Assembly (NCBI RefSeq): GCF_014859505.1
Contig: NZ_JACUUD010000017.1
Span: forward strand, 1 to 40,841
Direction: 5' to 3'
Length of the DNA stretch: 40,841 nt
DNA from: Halomonas sp.
GTDB taxonomy: Bacteria > Pseudomonadota > Gammaproteobacteria > Pseudomonadales > Halomonadaceae
Shown: positions 8,928 to 17,242 of the stretch, one piece after another
Numbering within the stretch: the first letter of the stretch is position 1
Layout of the letters: every line of letters starts with the position of its first letter
Notes under the pieces: model-generated
Seen by the model: the letters and a program-made list of their open reading frames with translations, nothing else
Databases searched by the model: none
What the model was told of the DNA's origin: nothing
Made by a program: the position numbers and the translations under genes

Positions 8928-9209
8928 ATGAATCTATTGATCATCCGCCTGATCATCTTCGCCGTGCTGTTCTTCGCCGGCCTCAAGCTCTACCGCATGT
9001 ACCGGGAGTGGAAGCTCGACCGCGAGGAATTGCTGGAGAGCGACGACACGCGCCAGGAGGGCGGCCAGATGGTGCGCTGCAGCTGGTGCAAGGTGCATGT
9101 CCCCGAGAGCGACGCCCTGCGCGACCAGGGTGAGTGGTTCTGCTCCACCGCCCACCTCGACCGCTACCTTCAGGAGCAGCAGGAGCAGAAACCGGACGAG
9201 AAGGAATAG
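8928..9209 (+). CDS. PP0621-family small membrane-anchored CxxC protein
   Basis: A 93-residue protein with one N-terminal hydrophobic helix (about residues 2-18, rich in Ile/Leu/Phe), a charged linker, and a C-terminal domain with Cys pairs (RCSWCKVHVP and WFCSTAHLDRYL). The CxxC...C pattern suggests a metal-binding knuckle of the kind seen in the uncharacterised PP0621 family of Pseudomonas and relatives. The function is unknown. The frame is open further upstream, but the ATG at 8928 puts the hydrophobic segment at the N-terminus. In Pseudomonas this family lies near pilS/pilR; here thiO and fimT follow directly. Confidence 0.75.
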   Translation: MNLLIIRLIIFAVLFFAGLKLYRMYREWKLDREELLESDDTRQEGGQMVRCSWCKVHVPESDALRDQGEWFCSTAHLDRYLQEQQEQKPDEKE

Positions 9210-9215
9210 CGCCTC

Positions 9216-10325
9216 CTACCTAGCCTTCGACAAGCGCCCCTCCAGGGCATAGGGCGCCGGGTCGAGGATCGGCTCGCGGCCCAGCAGCCGATCCACCAGC
9301 AGACGCGTCGAGGCCGGCGCCAGCACCAGGCCATTGCGGTAATGGCCGGCGTTGACGTGGAGGTTGTCGATGCCCGGCACCGCGCCGATGAAGGGCACCC
9401 CGTCCGGCGAGCCCGGGCGCAGTCCTGCCCAGTGGTGCTCCACCTCGCAGTCGGCCAGGGCCGGAATGATCGCCGTGGCGCTGGCCCACAGCGACTCCCG
9501 CGCCTGGGCATCGGTCGTCTTGTCGAAGCCGCACTCCTCCAGAGTGGAGCCGGCCAGCACCCGGCCGTCGGCGCGGGGAATCACATAGCGGCCATCCATC
9601 AGCACCACCCGCTGCACCAGTCCCGGCGGCGCCCTGAACAGGATCATCTGCCCCTTCACCGGCCGCACGGGCAGGGCAACCCCTACCGTCTCCAGCAGCC
9701 CCGCGGCCCAGGCGCCTCCGCAGACCACCACCTGGCCGCCGGCCAGGTCGCCGCGGGTCGTCTTCACCGCCAGCACCCGCCCCCCGGCCACCTCGAACCC
9801 CGTCACCTCGACCTCCTCGCGCAGGGTGACCCGGGGCATCGCCGCCAGCCGCGTCCACAGCGAACGCACCAGCCGCGGGTTGCGGATGCTGCCCAGGGTC
9901 GGCATCCACAGCGCCTCCCGGCATCCCGGCGCCGCCTCGGGCTCCCGGGCATAGAGGAAGTCGGCGTCGACGCGCTCGAGCCGCTTGCCCTGCTCTCGGG
10001 CCCAGCCCAGGGCGCGCGCCTCATCCTCCACCCTCAGGTAGAGCAGGCCCCGCTGGCGATACTCCGGATCGACACCGGTCTCCTCCCCCAGGCGCTGCGC
10101 CAGTTCGGGATAGTACCCCTCCGACCAGCGCGACAGTCGCGAGACCGCCGGGCCGTAGCGCCAGGGATAGAGCGGCGAGACGATGCCGCCCCCCGCCCAG
10201 GAGGCCTCCTGGCCGCAGCGGCCACGCTCGACCAGGGTCACCGAGTGGCCCGCATCGGCCAGTTGCAGCGTCGTCATCATGCCGATGACGCCCCCACCCA
10301 CGACTAGGAATTCGCTCACAGTCAT
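9216..10325 (-). CDS. thiO: glycine oxidase ThiO-like FAD-dependent oxidoreductase
   Basis: A DAO-family flavoenzyme (369 residues) with an N-terminal Rossmann motif VVGGGVIGMMTTLQLADAG followed by VTLVERG and the ASWAGGGIVSPL segment typical of ThiO/glycine oxidase. The C-terminal part has AGLRPGSPDGVPFIG and a NAGHYRNGLVLAP motif that closes the FAD site. ThiO oxidises glycine to the imine used for the thiazole of thiamine; a broader D-amino acid oxidase role cannot be excluded. The open frame extends 39 codons upstream, but the ATG at 10325 places the Rossmann motif at residue 8. It neighbours fimT, as in Pseudomonas. Confidence 0.85.
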   Translation of the reverse strand: MTVSEFLVVGGGVIGMMTTLQLADAGHSVTLVERGRCGQEASWAGGGIVSPLYPWRYGPAVSRLSRWSEGYYPELAQRLGEETGVDPEYRQRGLLYLRVEDEARALGWAREQGKRLERVDADFLYAREPEAAPGCREALWMPTLGSIRNPRLVRSLWTRLAAMPRVTLREEVEVTGFEVAGGRVLAVKTTRGDLAGGQVVVCGGAWAAGLLETVGVALPVRPVKGQMILFRAPPGLVQRVVLMDGRYVIPRADGRVLAGSTLEECGFDKTTDAQARESLWASATAIIPALADCEVEHHWAGLRPGSPDGVPFIGAVPGIDNLHVNAGHYRNGLVLAPASTRLLVDRLLGREPILDPAPYALEGRLSKAR

Positions 10326-10413
10326 TGTCCGTTTTGTCTGACAGAGGGAACACGGCGCTTGGCTAGGGTGAAGAGACCACCCATGGCTCAGGGGTCCACT
10401 CCGGGAGGGCACC

Positions 10414-11016
10414 ATGCGTCTCGTCACGCCTTGCCGTACCATCCGTCACCTGGTCACTTCACGCCGTCGCCAGGCAATGCCTCCCGCGCCGCCCTGGCCG
10501 GCACGCCAACAGCAGGGCCTGACGCTGATCGAGCTGATCGTGGCCATCGCCGTGGCGCTTGTGCTGTTTACCACGGCGATTCCCGGCTATCGGCAGTTCA
10601 CCGCCCGCAACGAGGTGGCTGCCGAGGTGATGCGCATCAAGACGGCCCTGGCGCTGGCCCGCAACACCGCCGTGACGCGACGCCATGTGATCGCCATCTG
10701 CCCCGTGGCCAGCCCCGGGGCTACCCACTGCGAGAAGCATGACTGGACGCTGCCCATCGCCATCCTCGACGGCCACGCCACCGCCGGCAACCTCAACGGG
10801 GTCAATGTGCTGAGGGTGCTGGAGCCCAGCGGCGGGCCGACCATCACCTTCAACCGTGACTACCCGATCCGCTACCAGTCCACCGGCTGGAGCCGCGGCC
10901 ACAACGGCACCTTCACCATCTGCGGCCGCCACGGCGATGGCCGGAAGGTGATCGTCAACAACATGGGCAGGGTCCGGGTCGGCAATGACGAGGTCGACGG
11001 CCCTGCCCAGTGCTGA
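10414..11016 (+). CDS. fimT: FimT/GspH-type pseudopilin with prepilin cleavage site
   Basis: A 200-residue minor-pilin-like protein with a type IV prepilin signal: QQQG followed by LTLIELIVAIAVALVLF, with Glu at +5 of the mature protein and Leu rather than Phe at +1. The rest resembles the GspH/FimT domain (LALARNTAVTRRHVIAICP... and a C-terminal Cys pair). The ATG at 10414 has a strong GGGAGGG five to six bases upstream but gives a 35-residue basic leader, long for this class; an ATG at 10477 would leave 14 residues but lacks a good ribosome binding site. No other pilin genes are nearby, so the partner pilus genes must lie elsewhere or be absent. Confidence 0.85.
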   Translation: MRLVTPCRTIRHLVTSRRRQAMPPAPPWPARQQQGLTLIELIVAIAVALVLFTTAIPGYRQFTARNEVAAEVMRIKTALALARNTAVTRRHVIAICPVASPGATHCEKHDWTLPIAILDGHATAGNLNGVNVLRVLEPSGGPTITFNRDYPIRYQSTGWSRGHNGTFTICGRHGDGRKVIVNNMGRVRVGNDEVDGPAQC

Positions 11017-11030
11017 CGTGGTGCTGCGGC

Positions 11031-11648
11031 TCAGCTGACCCCCATATAGCGCCCGGGCTTGTGGTTGAGCGCGATGATCAGGTTGAGCGCCACGGCGCCC
11101 AGCACCGAGAGCCCTACCCGATCCATGGGCAACAGGGCCAGCGCCACCAGCATGATGACGCCATCGATGCCCAGCTGCACATAGCCGGCACGCCACCCAT
11201 GGCGGTCCTGCAGGTAGAGCACCAGAATGTTCACCCCGCCTAGGCTCGCCCGGTGGCGAAACAGGATCAGCATGCCGATACCCACCAGACAGCCCCCCAT
11301 CAGCGAGGCGTAGAGCGGCGCCACCGCCTCGATCAGGATCCAACGGCCGGTCATCTCGGAGAACAGCGACACCAGGCCGATGGCGGCAAAGGTGCGCAGG
11401 GTGAAGGACCACCCCATGCGGCGGATGGCCAGCCAGTAGAACGGCAGGTTGATCAGGAAGAACCAGGCGCCGAAGGGCCAGCCGCTGGCGTACTGCAGCA
11501 GGAAGGCGATGCCGGCGGTGCTCCCCGTCAGCAGCAGGGCCTGGGTGTAAAGGGTCACGCCCAGGGCCACGAACAGCGTGCCGATCAGCATCGCCATCAG
11601 GTCCTCATAGTGGCGATGGGGGTCGGTGGGCCGCTCCTGAAGGTCCAT
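11031..11648 (-). CDS. YitT-family membrane protein
   Basis: A polytopic inner-membrane protein of 205 residues with about five to six hydrophobic segments (for example LIGTLFVALGVTLYTQALLL and WFFLINLPFYWLAI). The motifs GSTAGIAFLLQY and RHRASLGGVNIL fit the YitT/UPF0750 family, whose transport role is unproven. Longer Firmicutes members carry a C-terminal DUF2179 domain; this one does not. ATG preceded by AAGGAG six bases upstream. It lies 10 bp downstream of recJ on the same strand, its Shine-Dalgarno partly overlapping the recJ stop, so it is probably cotranscribed. Substrate unknown. Confidence 0.8.
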   Translation of the reverse strand: MDLQERPTDPHRHYEDLMAMLIGTLFVALGVTLYTQALLLTGSTAGIAFLLQYASGWPFGAWFFLINLPFYWLAIRRMGWSFTLRTFAAIGLVSLFSEMTGRWILIEAVAPLYASLMGGCLVGIGMLILFRHRASLGGVNILVLYLQDRHGWRAGYVQLGIDGVIMLVALALLPMDRVGLSVLGAVALNLIIALNHKPGRYMGVS

Positions 11649-11658
11649 GAAGTGCTCC

Positions 11659-13464
11659 TTACTGTATGGGTTCGGCGTGCTCGACCATCAGTTGCAGGCT
11701 CTCCCGGCCCCGCCAGCGGTTGCGGTTGAGCTTGTAGGCGCAGCGCAGCCGATCACCCACGCCGAAGGCGGGCATCTCGCCGGGGGTCAGCGCCCGGAAC
11801 CAGATCGCCCGGTGGCTCACCGCGCCCGCCGAGAGCTCCAGCATCAGGTGGATGCCGTCGCCGCCCACCGGGCGCAGCGCCTCCACCACGAAGTCGCCCT
11901 GGAACAGCGGCGCCTCGAACTCGCGGCCATATGGGCCCAGCGCCTGAAGCTCGTCCAGGGTCGCCAGGCTCAGCTGCTGCGCCCCCAGCTCGCCGTCGGT
12001 GAGGATCTTCGGATAGAGCGCCGCGCCGCCCAACTGCTCGCCCACCGCCTGCAGGAAGGCCGCCTTGAAGACTGCGAGACGCTCCGCGGGCACCCCGACG
12101 CCGGCGGCGCCGCGGTGCCCACCGAAGCGCGGCAGCGCCTCCGGGGCCAGCGCATAGGTGCGCTGCAGGGCGTCGCGCAGGTGCAGCCCCTCGATGGAGC
12201 GGCCCGAGCCGGTCAGCATGCCCGGCGCCGCGGCCGGGGTCAGCACCAGGGCCGGCCGACCGTAGGCCTGCACCAGCCTGGAGGCGACGATGCCCTGCAC
12301 GCCGGGGTGGCCGTTCTCCAGAAAGACCACCACGGCAGGCTCGTCGGCGGCCAGGGCCGGCAGCGCCAGCGCCCTCGCCTCCTCGGCCATGTCGGCCTCG
12401 ATCGCCTTGCGCGACTGGTTATCCTGATCCAGCACATCGAGGTAGCGGCTCGCCACATGATCCTGCTCGGCGAGCATAAAGTGCAGCGCCGCATAGGGGT
12501 CGTCGAGCCGCGAGCGGGCGTTGATCCGCGGTCCCATCTGGAAGCCCAGGGTCTCGGCGTCGAAGGGCACGCTGTCGGCCCCCAGGCGCTCGGCCATGGC
12601 CCGCCAGCAGGCGGCCTCCATGCGGTTGATCAGCGCCAGGCCGTGGGTCACCACGGCGCGGTTGGCGGGGCTGCCGCCCAGGGAGACGCAGTCCGCCACC
12701 GTACCCAGCGCCACATAGGAGAGCCAGGGCGAGAGCTTGGGGGTGGCCTGGGGCAGCACCCCCCACTCGATCAGCACGCCGCGGGCCAGCGACATGACCA
12801 GCCAGGCCACCATGCAGCCGGCGATGGTGGGGTCGGGGTAGGCACAGTCATCCCGGGTGGGATTGACACAGGCGTGGGCCGAGGGCGGCGGCCCCTCCAC
12901 CGGCAGGGCGTGGTGGTCGCTGACCACCACGTCAATGCCCTGGGCGGCCAGGCGCGCGATGCGCGGCTCGTCGCTGCTTCCGCAGTCGGCGGTGATCACC
13001 AGGCTCGGACGCGGCGATAGCGCCAGGGTGCGCTCCACCAGCGGCAGGCTGATGCCGTAGCCGTCATGGATGCGGTGGCCGATCAGGCTGTGCAGCTTCG
13101 CCTCCGGCACGCCGAAGAGCTCCACCAGGGTGCGCCTTATCACCACGTGGGAGGTAATGCCATCCACGTCATAATCGGTGAGGATGCCGATGTGCTCGCC
13201 GTCGATCACCGCCTTGGCAATGCGCTCGGCGGCGCGGCGCCCGTCGGCCAGCTGCTCGGGGTGGGCGAGATGTCGAAGGCTGGGCGACACCAGCGGTGCG
13301 ATCTCGCCCGTAAAGCCTGCCAGGCGCCCGGCCAGAACCCGCGCCTGCAATTCGGAGAGCCCCTCGCGCTGGGCGCGGGCATAGAGAGCGGCGTCCCGGG
13401 GCCGCGGCAGGATCCGCGGCCTCAGGCGCTCACTCAGATCGATGGGATCGATGACGGCGTTCAA
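11659..13464 (-). CDS. recJ: single-stranded-DNA-specific exonuclease RecJ (divergent motifs)
   Basis: A DHH-superfamily 5'-3' ssDNA exonuclease of 601 residues, acting in recombination and mismatch repair. The expected metal ligands are present: Asp97/99/101 in TDYDVDG, Asp160 in ADCG, DHH at 183-185 and Asp258 in GTVADCV; DHHA1 (GSGRSIEGLHLRDAL, FGGHRGAAG) and OB-type C-terminal regions follow. Flanking positions differ from E. coli RecJ: DVDG for DADG, DCGSSD for DNGISS and NARSRL for NAAGRL. The start is TTG with AGGAG six bases upstream. It lies downstream of thrC after a 187-bp gap, similar to the Pseudomonas arrangement. A RecJ paralogue rather than RecJ itself is possible. Confidence 0.85.
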   Translation of the reverse strand: MNAVIDPIDLSERLRPRILPRPRDAALYARAQREGLSELQARVLAGRLAGFTGEIAPLVSPSLRHLAHPEQLADGRRAAERIAKAVIDGEHIGILTDYDVDGITSHVVIRRTLVELFGVPEAKLHSLIGHRIHDGYGISLPLVERTLALSPRPSLVITADCGSSDEPRIARLAAQGIDVVVSDHHALPVEGPPPSAHACVNPTRDDCAYPDPTIAGCMVAWLVMSLARGVLIEWGVLPQATPKLSPWLSYVALGTVADCVSLGGSPANRAVVTHGLALINRMEAACWRAMAERLGADSVPFDAETLGFQMGPRINARSRLDDPYAALHFMLAEQDHVASRYLDVLDQDNQSRKAIEADMAEEARALALPALAADEPAVVVFLENGHPGVQGIVASRLVQAYGRPALVLTPAAAPGMLTGSGRSIEGLHLRDALQRTYALAPEALPRFGGHRGAAGVGVPAERLAVFKAAFLQAVGEQLGGAALYPKILTDGELGAQQLSLATLDELQALGPYGREFEAPLFQGDFVVEALRPVGGDGIHLMLELSAGAVSHRAIWFRALTPGEMPAFGVGDRLRCAYKLNRNRWRGRESLQLMVEHAEPIQ

Positions 13465-13560
13465 GCCTGACTCCTGCAGATAATGCTGGCAGTTGAGAAC
13501 GCAGAGGCAGCAGCCCGCTCGGGGCTGATCCGGCGACAGGCCTGTTCGGGGGCGCTGTGA

Positions 13561-13600
13561 ATACTTCCCTGTACGCTACTTTTTCCTTCCCTGGAAAAAG
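13561..13600. repeat. paired hairpins with identical TTCCCT loops (recJ-thrC gap)
   Basis: Two inverted repeats 22 bp apart enclose the same hexamer: a short TAC-TTCCCT-GTA (13562-13573, imperfectly extendable) and a perfect 8-bp CTTTTTCC-TTCCCT-GGAAAAAG (13579-13600). The region downstream of thrC is otherwise noncoding. It may be a terminator for thrC or a copy of a dispersed intergenic repeat. Confidence 0.55.
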
Positions 13601-13651
13601 ACCCCCTCCAGACCTGTCCCCGGCGCCCCTCGCTGCTTGCCGCTTCCGGCT

Positions 13652-15040
13652 TCAGCGGCGGTTGTCGACCACGAACCGCTGCACCGCGGAGAGCTCCGCC
13701 GGCAGCACGGTGTAGCGCTCCTCGCGCTCCAGCAGGTCGTCCATGTGCGGCGGCAGCGGCACACCCGGGAAGCCCGCCTTGACCACCGCCTCGGCGAACT
13801 TGGCCGGGTGGGCGGTGGCCAGGGTGATCATCGGCACGCTCGCATCGCCCCGCTCGCGCTCGGCGGCCCGGTAGCCGGTGGCGGTGTGCGGGTCGAGGAT
13901 CTCCTGGGTACGGTGGTGAGCCTCGCGAATCACCTCGAGGATGGTGGCGTCATCCACGCTGTAGCTGGCGAAGAGCTCTCGCAGCCGGGTCAGGGGCGCA
14001 TCGGCCAGGGCGGTCGGCTCGGCCTGGAAGCGCTCCAGCAGGGCCGCCACGGCGGCGCCGTCGCGGTCGTAGGCCTCGAACAGCAGCCGTTCGAAGTTGG
14101 ACGACACCACGATATCCATGGAGGGCGCCAGGGTCGCCTTGAGCTCCTGCTTGGAGAAGTCGTTGGCGGCCAGGGTGCGGTGCAGGATGTCGTTGGCGTT
14201 GGTGGCGATCACGAAGCGTTCCACCGGCAGGCCCATGCGGTAGGCCATGTAGCCGGCGAAGACGTTGCCGAAGTTGGCCGAGGGCACGCAGAAGCTCACC
14301 TTGCGGTGCGGCGCGCCCAGCGCCACGGCGGAGGCCACGTAGTAGACGATCTGGGCCATGATGCGCGCCCAGTTGATGGAGTTCACCGCCACCAGCCGGG
14401 TGCCGTTCAGGAAGGACTGGTCAGCGAAGCTCGCCTTGACCATGGCCTGGGCGTCATCGAAGTTACCCTCGATGGCGACGTTGAAGACGTTGTCGGCCAG
14501 CACCGAGGTCATCTGGCGGCGCTGCACCTCCGACACCCGCTGGTAGGGATGGAGGATGAAGATGTCGAGGTTGTCGCAGTGGCGGCAACCTTCGATGGCC
14601 GCGGAGCCGGTATCGCCGGAGGTGGCGCCCATGATCACCGCACGCTCGCCGCGCTTATTCAGGAAGTGGTCGAGCAGGCGGCCCAGCAGCTGTAGCGCCA
14701 CATCCTTGAACGCCAGGGTCGGACCGTGGAACAGCTCGAGCAGGAAGTGGTTGGCGTCGAGCTGGTTGAGCGGGACGACGGCATCGTGGCTGAAGGTGGC
14801 GTAGGCCTCCGTCACGAGGCGGCGGAAGGTATCATCATCGATCTCGCCGTTGACGAAGGGCTTCATGACGCGGAAGGCGATCTCGGCATACGACAGGCCG
14901 GCCATCTCGGACAGGTCATCGGTCGACAGCTGGGGCACGGTCTCCGGCACGTAGAGGCCGCCGTCGCTGGCCATGCCGGTGAGCACGACCTCCTCGAAGG
15001 AGAGCGCGGGCGCCTGCCCGCGGGTGCTGATGTAGCGCAT
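13652..15040 (-). CDS. thrC: threonine synthase ThrC
   Basis: A fold-type II PLP enzyme (462 residues) that converts O-phosphohomoserine to threonine. The N-terminus MRYISTRGQAPALSFEEVVL and SDGGLYVPE are typical of the long bacterial form; the PLP lysine is Lys112 in GPTLAFKDVALQLL, and a phosphate-binding loop (ATSGDTGSAA) follows. ATG with AGGA upstream, the Shine-Dalgarno overlapping the end of hom, whose stop is 3 bp away, so hom and thrC are cotranscribed. Pairing with hom completes the aspartate-to-threonine branch apart from thrB, which is not in the window. Confidence 0.97.
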   Translation of the reverse strand: MRYISTRGQAPALSFEEVVLTGMASDGGLYVPETVPQLSTDDLSEMAGLSYAEIAFRVMKPFVNGEIDDDTFRRLVTEAYATFSHDAVVPLNQLDANHFLLELFHGPTLAFKDVALQLLGRLLDHFLNKRGERAVIMGATSGDTGSAAIEGCRHCDNLDIFILHPYQRVSEVQRRQMTSVLADNVFNVAIEGNFDDAQAMVKASFADQSFLNGTRLVAVNSINWARIMAQIVYYVASAVALGAPHRKVSFCVPSANFGNVFAGYMAYRMGLPVERFVIATNANDILHRTLAANDFSKQELKATLAPSMDIVVSSNFERLLFEAYDRDGAAVAALLERFQAEPTALADAPLTRLRELFASYSVDDATILEVIREAHHRTQEILDPHTATGYRAAERERGDASVPMITLATAHPAKFAEAVVKAGFPGVPLPPHMDDLLEREERYTVLPAELSAVQRFVVDNRR

Positions 15041-15043
15041 GGG

Positions 15044-16360
15044 TTATTCCTGCTCGTCCAGGGATTCGACGCGGATCCGCATCACCGGACCGGCGATATC
15101 GGCCATGGCCTCGATCTGGCGGATCGCCTCGTTCATCTGCTTCTCGACCGTGCGGTGGGTCATCAGGATGATCGGCACCAGTTCGCCCTCGGTCGCCTCC
15201 TTCTGGATCAGCGCCTCGATGGAGATACCCTGCTCGGCCAGGATGGTGGCCACCCGGGCCAGCACGCCGGGACGGTCCACCGCCAGCAGCCGCAGATAGT
15301 AGGCGGAGATGATCTCCTCCATGGGCATGATCGGCAGCTGGCTGACGTCCTCGCTGATGCCGCTGAAGGCCAGATAGGGCACCCGGTAGTGGTGGTCGGT
15401 GGCGATGTCGCGGGCCACGTCGAGGATATCGGCCACCACCGAGGAAGCGGTGGGCTCGGCGCCGGCGCCGGCGCCGTAGTAGAGGGTCGGCCCTACCGCA
15501 TCGCCCATGATGGCGATGGCGTTCTTGACGCCGTGCACATTGGCCAGCAGCCGCTCCTTGGGGATCAGCGTCGGGTGTACGCGCAGTTCCAGGCCCTGGT
15601 CGGTGCGCTTGGAGATACCCAGGTGCTTGATCACATAACCCAGGTTATCGGCCTGCTCCACATCTTCCGCGGTCACCCGGGAGATGCCCTCGGTGAAGGC
15701 CTTCTCGAACTGCAGCGGTACGCCGTAGGCGATGGAGGCGAGGATGGTCAGCTTGTGGGCGGCATCGATGCCCTCCACATCGAAGGTCGGGTCGGCTTCC
15801 GCATAGCCCAGCGCCTGTGCCTCGGCCAGCACGTCCTCGAAGGCGCGGCCCTCGTCGCGCATGTGGGTGAGGATATAGTTGCCGGTGCCGTTGATGATGC
15901 CGGCCACCCACTCGATGCGGTTGGCACCCAGCCCCTCGCGCAGCGACTTGATGACAGGAATCCCCCCGGCCACCGCGGCCTCGAAGGCCACGATCACGCC
16001 CGCCTCATGGGCCGCCGCGAAGATCTCGTTGCCATGCACGGCGATCAGCGCCTTGTTGGCGGTGACCACATGCTTGCCGTTCTGGATGGCGGTAAGAACC
16101 AGCTCCCGGGCCACGTCATAGCCGCCGATCAGCTCCACCAGCACGTCGATATCGGGGTTGGTGGCCACCTCGAAGACATCGGCGGTGGTCTGGATGCCGG
16201 TGAGGTCGCAGTCGGGGTTGGGCGTGCGATAGGCCACCTGCTCGATGACGATCGGGCGGCCCGCACGCCGGGCAATGTCCTCGGCGTTGCGCGTCAGCAC
16301 GTTGAAGGTACCGCCACCGACGGTACCCAGCCCACAGATTCCTACTCTCACCGGTTTCAA
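15044..16360 (-). CDS. hom: homoserine dehydrogenase
   Basis: A 438-residue NAD(P)-dependent dehydrogenase that reduces aspartate semialdehyde to homoserine, the branch point to threonine and methionine. The N-terminal Rossmann motif GICGLGTVGGGTF (about residues 8-20), the catalytic-domain segment VVTANKALIA and a C-terminal ACT domain (about 350-435, starting near YYLRLLAVDRPGVLA) are visible; the ACT domain suggests threonine feedback. It lacks an aspartokinase domain. The start is TTG with AGGAG seven bases upstream. It is cotranscribed with thrC. A 126-bp gap with a complex hairpin separates it from dsbC. Confidence 0.96.
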   Translation of the reverse strand: MKPVRVGICGLGTVGGGTFNVLTRNAEDIARRAGRPIVIEQVAYRTPNPDCDLTGIQTTADVFEVATNPDIDVLVELIGGYDVARELVLTAIQNGKHVVTANKALIAVHGNEIFAAAHEAGVIVAFEAAVAGGIPVIKSLREGLGANRIEWVAGIINGTGNYILTHMRDEGRAFEDVLAEAQALGYAEADPTFDVEGIDAAHKLTILASIAYGVPLQFEKAFTEGISRVTAEDVEQADNLGYVIKHLGISKRTDQGLELRVHPTLIPKERLLANVHGVKNAIAIMGDAVGPTLYYGAGAGAEPTASSVVADILDVARDIATDHHYRVPYLAFSGISEDVSQLPIMPMEEIISAYYLRLLAVDRPGVLARVATILAEQGISIEALIQKEATEGELVPIILMTHRTVEKQMNEAIRQIEAMADIAGPVMRIRVESLDEQE

Positions 16361-16432
16361 TGTCTCGCTCCTGCTCGCATGATTCTTGAGTGGTCAGGCT
16401 TTGTGTTCAGGCCTCCGGGGCGGCCCGGGGGC

Positions 16433-16487
16433 AGACCCGAGTACCGGCTCCTGGGCCGGCGTCTCTCTGGTATGACTCGTCGGGTCT
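16433..16487 (-). terminator. compound hairpin between dsbC and hom
   Basis: The arms AGACCCGA (16433-16440) and TCGGGTCT (16480-16487) enclose a second stem CCGGC/GCCGG (16444-16448, 16455-16459). It begins at the dsbC stop codon. There is no clear U-run, so its role as terminator, processing site or attenuator before hom is uncertain. Confidence 0.45.
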
Positions 16488-17242
16488 CAGCCCTCGAGGC
16501 CGAGCATGGCGGCCAGTCGCTCCGCCGGCACGTAGCCGGGGACCAGGCGGCCGTCCGGCAGCACGATGGCCGGTGTGCCCTGAACGCCGAGCTCCAGGCC
16601 CAGATGATACTGTGCCTCGACCGGATTGTCGCAGTCGGCGGCCCCGGAAAGCGACTCCTGGCGCTTGGCGGTGCTCATCGCCTCGCTGGGGTTAGCGTCG
16701 CACCAGATCTGTTGCAGGGTGCGGGCGCCCGGAGCGTTCATGCCGGAGCGCGGGAAGGCCAGGTAGTGCACCTCGATCCCCAACTCGTTGAGCCGCGGCA
16801 CCTCCTCGTGGAGCTGGCGGCAGTAGGGGCAGGTAGTGTCGGTGAATACCACCACTTCGGCGCGGCTTTCACCGGCGCCGCGGAAGATCACGCGCTCGGC
16901 CTCGGGCACCTGGGACAGCCGAGCGGCACGCTCGCCGTTGCGAGCCTGCTCGGTCAGGTTGACCAGCCCCTGGTCGCCGTTCTCGTAGAGGTCGCCGACC
17001 AGGAAGTGGCGCCCCTCGGCGTCGCTGTAGAAGCGCTCACCGGTCTCGAGGTGCACCTCGAAGAAGCCCGCCACGGGGGTCTCGCTCACGCTCTGCACAG
17101 GCATCGGCTGGCCGTTGACCGCCAGCCGCTCGGCCAGCTGTTCGGCCATGTCCTGGCGGGAGTCGGCCTGGGCCAGCAGCGGAACGGCAAGGGTGGTGGC
17201 CAGCAGGCCGCCGAGCAGGGTTCGAAAAGGGATCTTCATCAT
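16487..17242 (-). CDS. dsbC: thiol:disulfide interchange protein DsbC
   Basis: A periplasmic disulfide isomerase of 251 residues. Residues 1-26 form a signal peptide (basic start, hydrophobic core, ...LLAQA). The N-terminal dimerisation domain (about 28-85) is followed by a thioredoxin-fold domain with the redox motif CPYC at 138-141. Two further cysteines (in WCDANPSEAM and AADCDN) match the structural disulfide of DsbC; this supports DsbC over DsbG. DsbC would need DsbD for reduction, which is not in the window. It directly abuts xerD (stop and start codons adjacent), as in other gammaproteobacteria. Confidence 0.94.
   Translation of the reverse strand: MMKIPFRTLLGGLLATTLAVPLLAQADSRQDMAEQLAERLAVNGQPMPVQSVSETPVAGFFEVHLETGERFYSDAEGRHFLVGDLYENGDQGLVNLTEQARNGERAARLSQVPEAERVIFRGAGESRAEVVVFTDTTCPYCRQLHEEVPRLNELGIEVHYLAFPRSGMNAPGARTLQQIWCDANPSEAMSTAKRQESLSGAADCDNPVEAQYHLGLELGVQGTPAIVLPDGRLVPGYVPAERLAAMLGLEG

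Noticed and set aside
13465-13651. Small gene in the 187-bp thrC-recJ gap
   Set aside because: The only open frame (62 codons, minus) is an out-of-frame shadow of the thrC 3' end and has no ribosome binding site.
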